DNA of 64,000 nt from Pedobacter sp. BMA (lineage in GTDB: Bacteria > Bacteroidota > Bacteroidia > Sphingobacteriales > Sphingobacteriaceae). A program made the position numbers and the translations under genes. The stretch's first letter is position 1. Every line of letters begins with the position of its first letter. The stretch spans positions 496,001-560,000 of the forward strand of contig NZ_LECU01000001.1 of assembly GCF_001027745.1 (NCBI RefSeq), read 5' to 3'. Positions 61,801-64,000 of this stretch are shown one piece after another. The notes under the pieces were generated by a model that was given only the letters and a program-made list of their open reading frames with translations, was not told the origin of the DNA and ran no database searches.

Positions 61801-64000
61801 ATACAGCAGATGATTTACTCCGAAACAAAAGTCAATTGCAGGAAAATTATCATTTCCAAGATATTGAAGATACATTACTTAAGATCAGCAGCATCAGACA
61901 AAAACGTGGCGATCAGGAAATAGATTATTTAATTACACATCCCGATGCCTCCGCATTAATTAAGAAACTTAACAAAATCTATCCGGCCCTTCCGGTACTT
62001 GCAGAAAAACTTGAATTGTGCCTGGTACAAAGCCGGCAAAAATCTTTTAATGAACTGCAGGATGACTTAGAAAGTATTTTGATGAACATCGAAAGCTTAC
62101 CTGATTTACTTCCTGCATTGAAAGATTACAGCAAAGCATCTGAAAATGTAAAAACCTTACTTAACAGTATCCCGATAACGCCGGTTGAAACAGAAGCTTC
62201 AATGGCTAATAAAACTTTAAAACAGTTTTATCAGTACAATAAAGCTTTCGCAGCAACAGATATTCAAAGCATCGAAAAGGCAGTAAATCAGATCAGGCAG
62301 GGTTATAAAAAATTATTAAAGCTCAATGCCGAACAAATAAGGGCAACAGTGCGCCAGCGCTTCCTCGATCATATTGAATTGGGTAATATGGCCCCTAGTC
62401 AGCTAAATCCTCAGCAAAAGGCATTTAAGAAGGATTATAACGAAGGCAGAAAAATTCTTGAAAATGAATTTGGCAAAAGCATGCGCTATAAAAGTATCAG
62501 GGAATTAAGTGCAAAAGAAAGCGGACTTGTTTTAAAAGACATTAAGCCGGTATGGTTAATGAGTCCGTTGAGCGTAAGTGACAGCCTTCCGTTAAACACA
62601 AATTATTTTGATGTGGTAATTTTTGACGAAGCCAGTCAGATTACCCTCGAAGAAGGAATCCCCGCATTGTATAGAAGTCCTCAAACGATTATTGTTGGTG
62701 ATGATAAACAGATGCCGCCATCCAATTTCTTTTCGGCAAAGGCCGAAGATCCCGATGATCTGGAAACAGATGAAACTGATAATGAAAACGAACTCCTGAG
62801 TGCAGATGCAGATAGTTTACTGGTACAGGGAAGCAGAAAACTCGACAGTACAATGCTGAGCTGGCACTACCGCAGCCATTATGAAACTCTAATCAGTTAT
62901 AGTAACCATGCCTTTTACGAAGCAGGTTTATTAACAATTCCTGATAAAACAGTTCATCATAATGAAAAGGAAGCAATTGAAGTTAACAGCCCCGATGATG
63001 CGGCCAAATTTGCCGGTACACTGTTCGACAGGAGTATCAGCTTTCATTTTCATCCTGACAGTGTTTACGAAAAACGCAGCAATACCGGAGAGGCAAACTA
63101 TATTGCATTGTTGATAAGGGAGTTGTTAACAAATGGAACCAAAGACAGCATTGGTATTGTTGCATTTAGTCAGGAACAGCAACATGCTATTGAAAACGCA
63201 TTATCGAGCCTTGCTGCAAGCGATAAAGCTTTCGAATTGCTTTTGGAAGAAGCTTATAACAGAACTGAAGACGAACAGTTTGTTGGCCTGATTATTAAAA
63301 ACCTCGAGAACATTCAGGGAGATGAACGCGATATCATCATCATGAGTGTTTGCTATGGCTTTGATAGCCGCAAAAAAATGTTAATGAATTTTGGCCCTGT
63401 AAATAAAAAGGGTGGCGAAAAAAGGCTAAATGTAATTTTTAGCCGTGCCAGAAAACACATGGCCGTGGTAAGCAGTATTAAATACTACAATATTACAAAT
63501 GAATATAACGAAGGTGCAAGCTATTTCCGCAGGTTTCTGCAATATGCAGAAAGCGTATCAAACGGCAATATGCAAATGGCCAGAACAATTCTGGATAGTT
63601 TGATTTTCAGCAAGAAACAAGTTATCCGTCAGGATAGTAACATCGTGTTGCAACAGATCAAAAAAGAACTCGGAAACAGAGGATTTGAAGTACAGGAAAA
63701 TGTCGGGCAGAGTACATTTAAATGTTCGCTCGCAATTAAACTTCATCCTTCAGATAAAACTTATACCCTGAGTATCCTTGTCGACGATGAAGCCCATTAC
63801 AGCAACGATAATCTATTGGAACAGTATTATCAGCGGCCTGCTATTCTAAAATCATTTGGCTGGCAAACCATGCACTTATTCGCCAAAGACTGGCTCAATA
63901 ACCCTCAAAAAATGACAGATATCATCCTAAAAAGGATAAATGAGGTTCAGATTGAGAATAATGACGACGATACAGAGCTGCCGGCCTTTAACAGTGTTGC
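58824..64000 (+). CDS. Giant DUF4011 / SF1 helicase with nuclease-like tail (3' end outside window)
   Basis: Open from ATG 58824 to the window edge, at least 1725 residues. The DUF4011 signature LRNRLFDTSRRNRLLYYKP is near 253-271. The SF1 helicase is split around a long coiled insertion: Walker A IQGPPGTGKSQTITNL near 639-655, then about 600 residues of helical insert. Motif II IFDEASQITLEEG is near 1265, III GDDKQMPPS near 1293, IV LSWHYRSHYETL near 1345, V NIQGDERDIIIMS near 1496 and VI FSRARKH near 1540. From about 1611 follows a Vsr-like (MTES_1575-type) fold, GNRGFEVQENVGQSTFKCSLAI and SFGWQTMHLFAKDWLNNP. In the family, such proteins are linked to DNA repair or phage defence. No stop was seen in this frame. 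Confidence 0.88.
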   Translation, partial: MTPDKITFKTFLNTAFDKGQYATDDIIAFVTPLFEEVLSFHENNQVAPFYNDDAIFITEAAIDIDENLTSRPQYNTSKITELFKSLKSKQFHIVEREKLEADIDKGTYNSETVHIHTAINEPLSYPAYLTGYNCFEILLNHHDAQTDIFCLGLILGSLALSLNLYDKDDLVTFTRYRQNPVQYNQRIHPTISALIKEMTELDRQLRSQDLYDVIHRLKFYRDYDIEKQVDLSHIAGWVNKELKERSQFILNKLRNRLFDTSRRNRLLYYKPNMRFVNLTVSSVPMVLHYQSIRPDLLFTWNSEISAKVKGMKEIVLNKYLRFEDHNYLPGALDKIRVESQRDIQEYGFSQLKLVITFLNWHNLKEDISERIQSPLLMIPVELKKTKKLKEDHYTVQVLDNAAEVNPVLANQLRELYGIKLPDFVDLDEMSIEQFYQILKSQIDSANQGIQLQFIQKPLIKLIHGVAKQTVGNYRKRLRKNSGLDSYKNIGYSYQHEHFKPLGLEIFKQRIEQNPSFLEFLINDEIKLASKQLTGDQNNGRELFELTENANNPYSWDFDTCNMVLGNFNYKKMSLVRDYNHVIDNKVQHEVFESLFSNQPKQIREHHINLNKLEDWNHVITADPAQTKAILQSRTGESYIIQGPPGTGKSQTITNLIADFLAQGKNILFVCEKRAALDVVFHRLKQNGLDELCCYIHDSQGDKREFIKNLKTTYEEFIRNRKDLQLIIQTKHSLITDLNVQLNTLLQFHQHHNEIPETAGIPIRKLIDRVIELKNQILPLQPRQEELVPDYKQWVDFGEMIVALSKQLEETGAEPEFAGHPLSKLNDEVFNQENPLNYLENLIKDLQHSLTDIDNFIHTNQISSEHCTYLTQLTELAEDALLLAPFVEFNNTELLGANSAAAKAFDKEISQYKQLQQTLDNLTEQNLNWLHKLSRQDLANALALADKNEGAFFSFLNGSWRTLKKQLQQSYNFSQHLVKPTFRSILQLLKTEYDTADDLLRNKSQLQENYHFQDIEDTLLKISSIRQKRGDQEIDYLITHPDASALIKKLNKIYPALPVLAEKLELCLVQSRQKSFNELQDDLESILMNIESLPDLLPALKDYSKASENVKTLLNSIPITPVETEASMANKTLKQFYQYNKAFAATDIQSIEKAVNQIRQGYKKLLKLNAEQIRATVRQRFLDHIELGNMAPSQLNPQQKAFKKDYNEGRKILENEFGKSMRYKSIRELSAKESGLVLKDIKPVWLMSPLSVSDSLPLNTNYFDVVIFDEASQITLEEGIPALYRSPQTIIVGDDKQMPPSNFFSAKAEDPDDLETDETDNENELLSADADSLLVQGSRKLDSTMLSWHYRSHYETLISYSNHAFYEAGLLTIPDKTVHHNEKEAIEVNSPDDAAKFAGTLFDRSISFHFHPDSVYEKRSNTGEANYIALLIRELLTNGTKDSIGIVAFSQEQQHAIENALSSLAASDKAFELLLEEAYNRTEDEQFVGLIIKNLENIQGDERDIIIMSVCYGFDSRKKMLMNFGPVNKKGGEKRLNVIFSRARKHMAVVSSIKYYNITNEYNEGASYFRRFLQYAESVSNGNMQMARTILDSLIFSKKQVIRQDSNIVLQQIKKELGNRGFEVQENVGQSTFKCSLAIKLHPSDKTYTLSILVDDEAHYSNDNLLEQYYQRPAILKSFGWQTMHLFAKDWLNNPQKMTDIILKRINEVQIENNDDDTELPAFNSV

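Noticed and set aside
1..64000. tRNA, rRNA, prophage or insertion sequences
   Set aside because: Gene-free gaps are all under 300 bases; none showed a cloverleaf, rRNA-like sequence or transposase or integrase reading frame that I could recognise.

Overview
The window comes from the chromosome of a Bacteroidota bacterium, most likely of the Sphingobacteriaceae (Pedobacter-like). Support: gliding-motility genes of the Gld family, Bacteroidota-only families (DUF4397, DUF3810, DUF2339/DUF3999 pair, PorT-like barrel), lipoprotein signals ending in SCKK/SACKK-type lipoboxes, several non-ATG starts, no clear Shine-Dalgarno sites, and repeated TAnnTTTG boxes, the -7 element of the Bacteroidota primary sigma factor. 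Everything looks chromosomal and mostly housekeeping: no rRNA, tRNA, CRISPR, phage or insertion-sequence gene was recognised.

Layout. 1-625: the start of an outgoing L,D-transpeptidase-like lipoprotein. 700-8525: a complete histidine operon, hisG-D-C-B-H-A-(small membrane ORF)-F-IE, headed by a promoter and a short ORF rich in His codons that looks like an attenuator; a WD40 gene follows at once. 9500-13640: muropeptide hydrolase, universal stress protein, beta-lactamase-like hydrolase, then a divergent ferredoxin / acyl-CoA reductase pair. 13.7-18.3 kb: FtsE, GrpE, DnaJ and Ppx/GppA. 18.3-24.4 kb, minus strand: Maf, Spy-like, KdsC, IscX, [2Fe-2S] ferredoxin, a DUF2520 Rossmann protein, CcmF and CcmE. 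24.7-29.6 kb: Na+/H+ antiporter, glutamate dehydrogenase and ccmD-C-B. 29.7-36.7 kb: Ogt, cupin, lipocalin, GldC, DEAD-box helicase, dihydroorotase, DUF3810, MiaE. 36.9-47 kb: glycosyltransferase, HscA, flavin monooxygenase-like protein, DUF4395, DUF2339, DUF3999, phospholipase C-like, DedA. 47-54.6 kb, minus strand: two DUF4397 lipoproteins, DnaN, GldG-GldF, a barrel protein, GldA, GDPD. 54.7-57.4 kb: GlyRS and a lipoprotein. 57.5-64 kb: an M48-type protease gene followed by a very large DUF4011 SF1 helicase that runs off the end.

How parts work together. The his genes encode all ten steps from PRPP and ATP to histidine. CcmB, C, D, E and F form much of a System I cytochrome c maturation route, with CcmE carrying Cys where the classical family has the haem-binding His; ccmA and the thioredoxin-type subunits are not in the window. 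Ferredoxin, IscX and HscA belong to Fe-S cluster assembly although they are scattered. GldA, F and G form an ABC transporter linked to gliding, and GldC is encoded separately.

Points most worth a second look: the predicted His leader peptide and attenuator; the protease/helicase pair at the right end, whose nuclease-like tail seems to lack catalytic residues; the many TAnnTTTG boxes only 4-9 bases before start codons, which suggest leaderless mRNAs; and palindromic elements on both sides of hisF.
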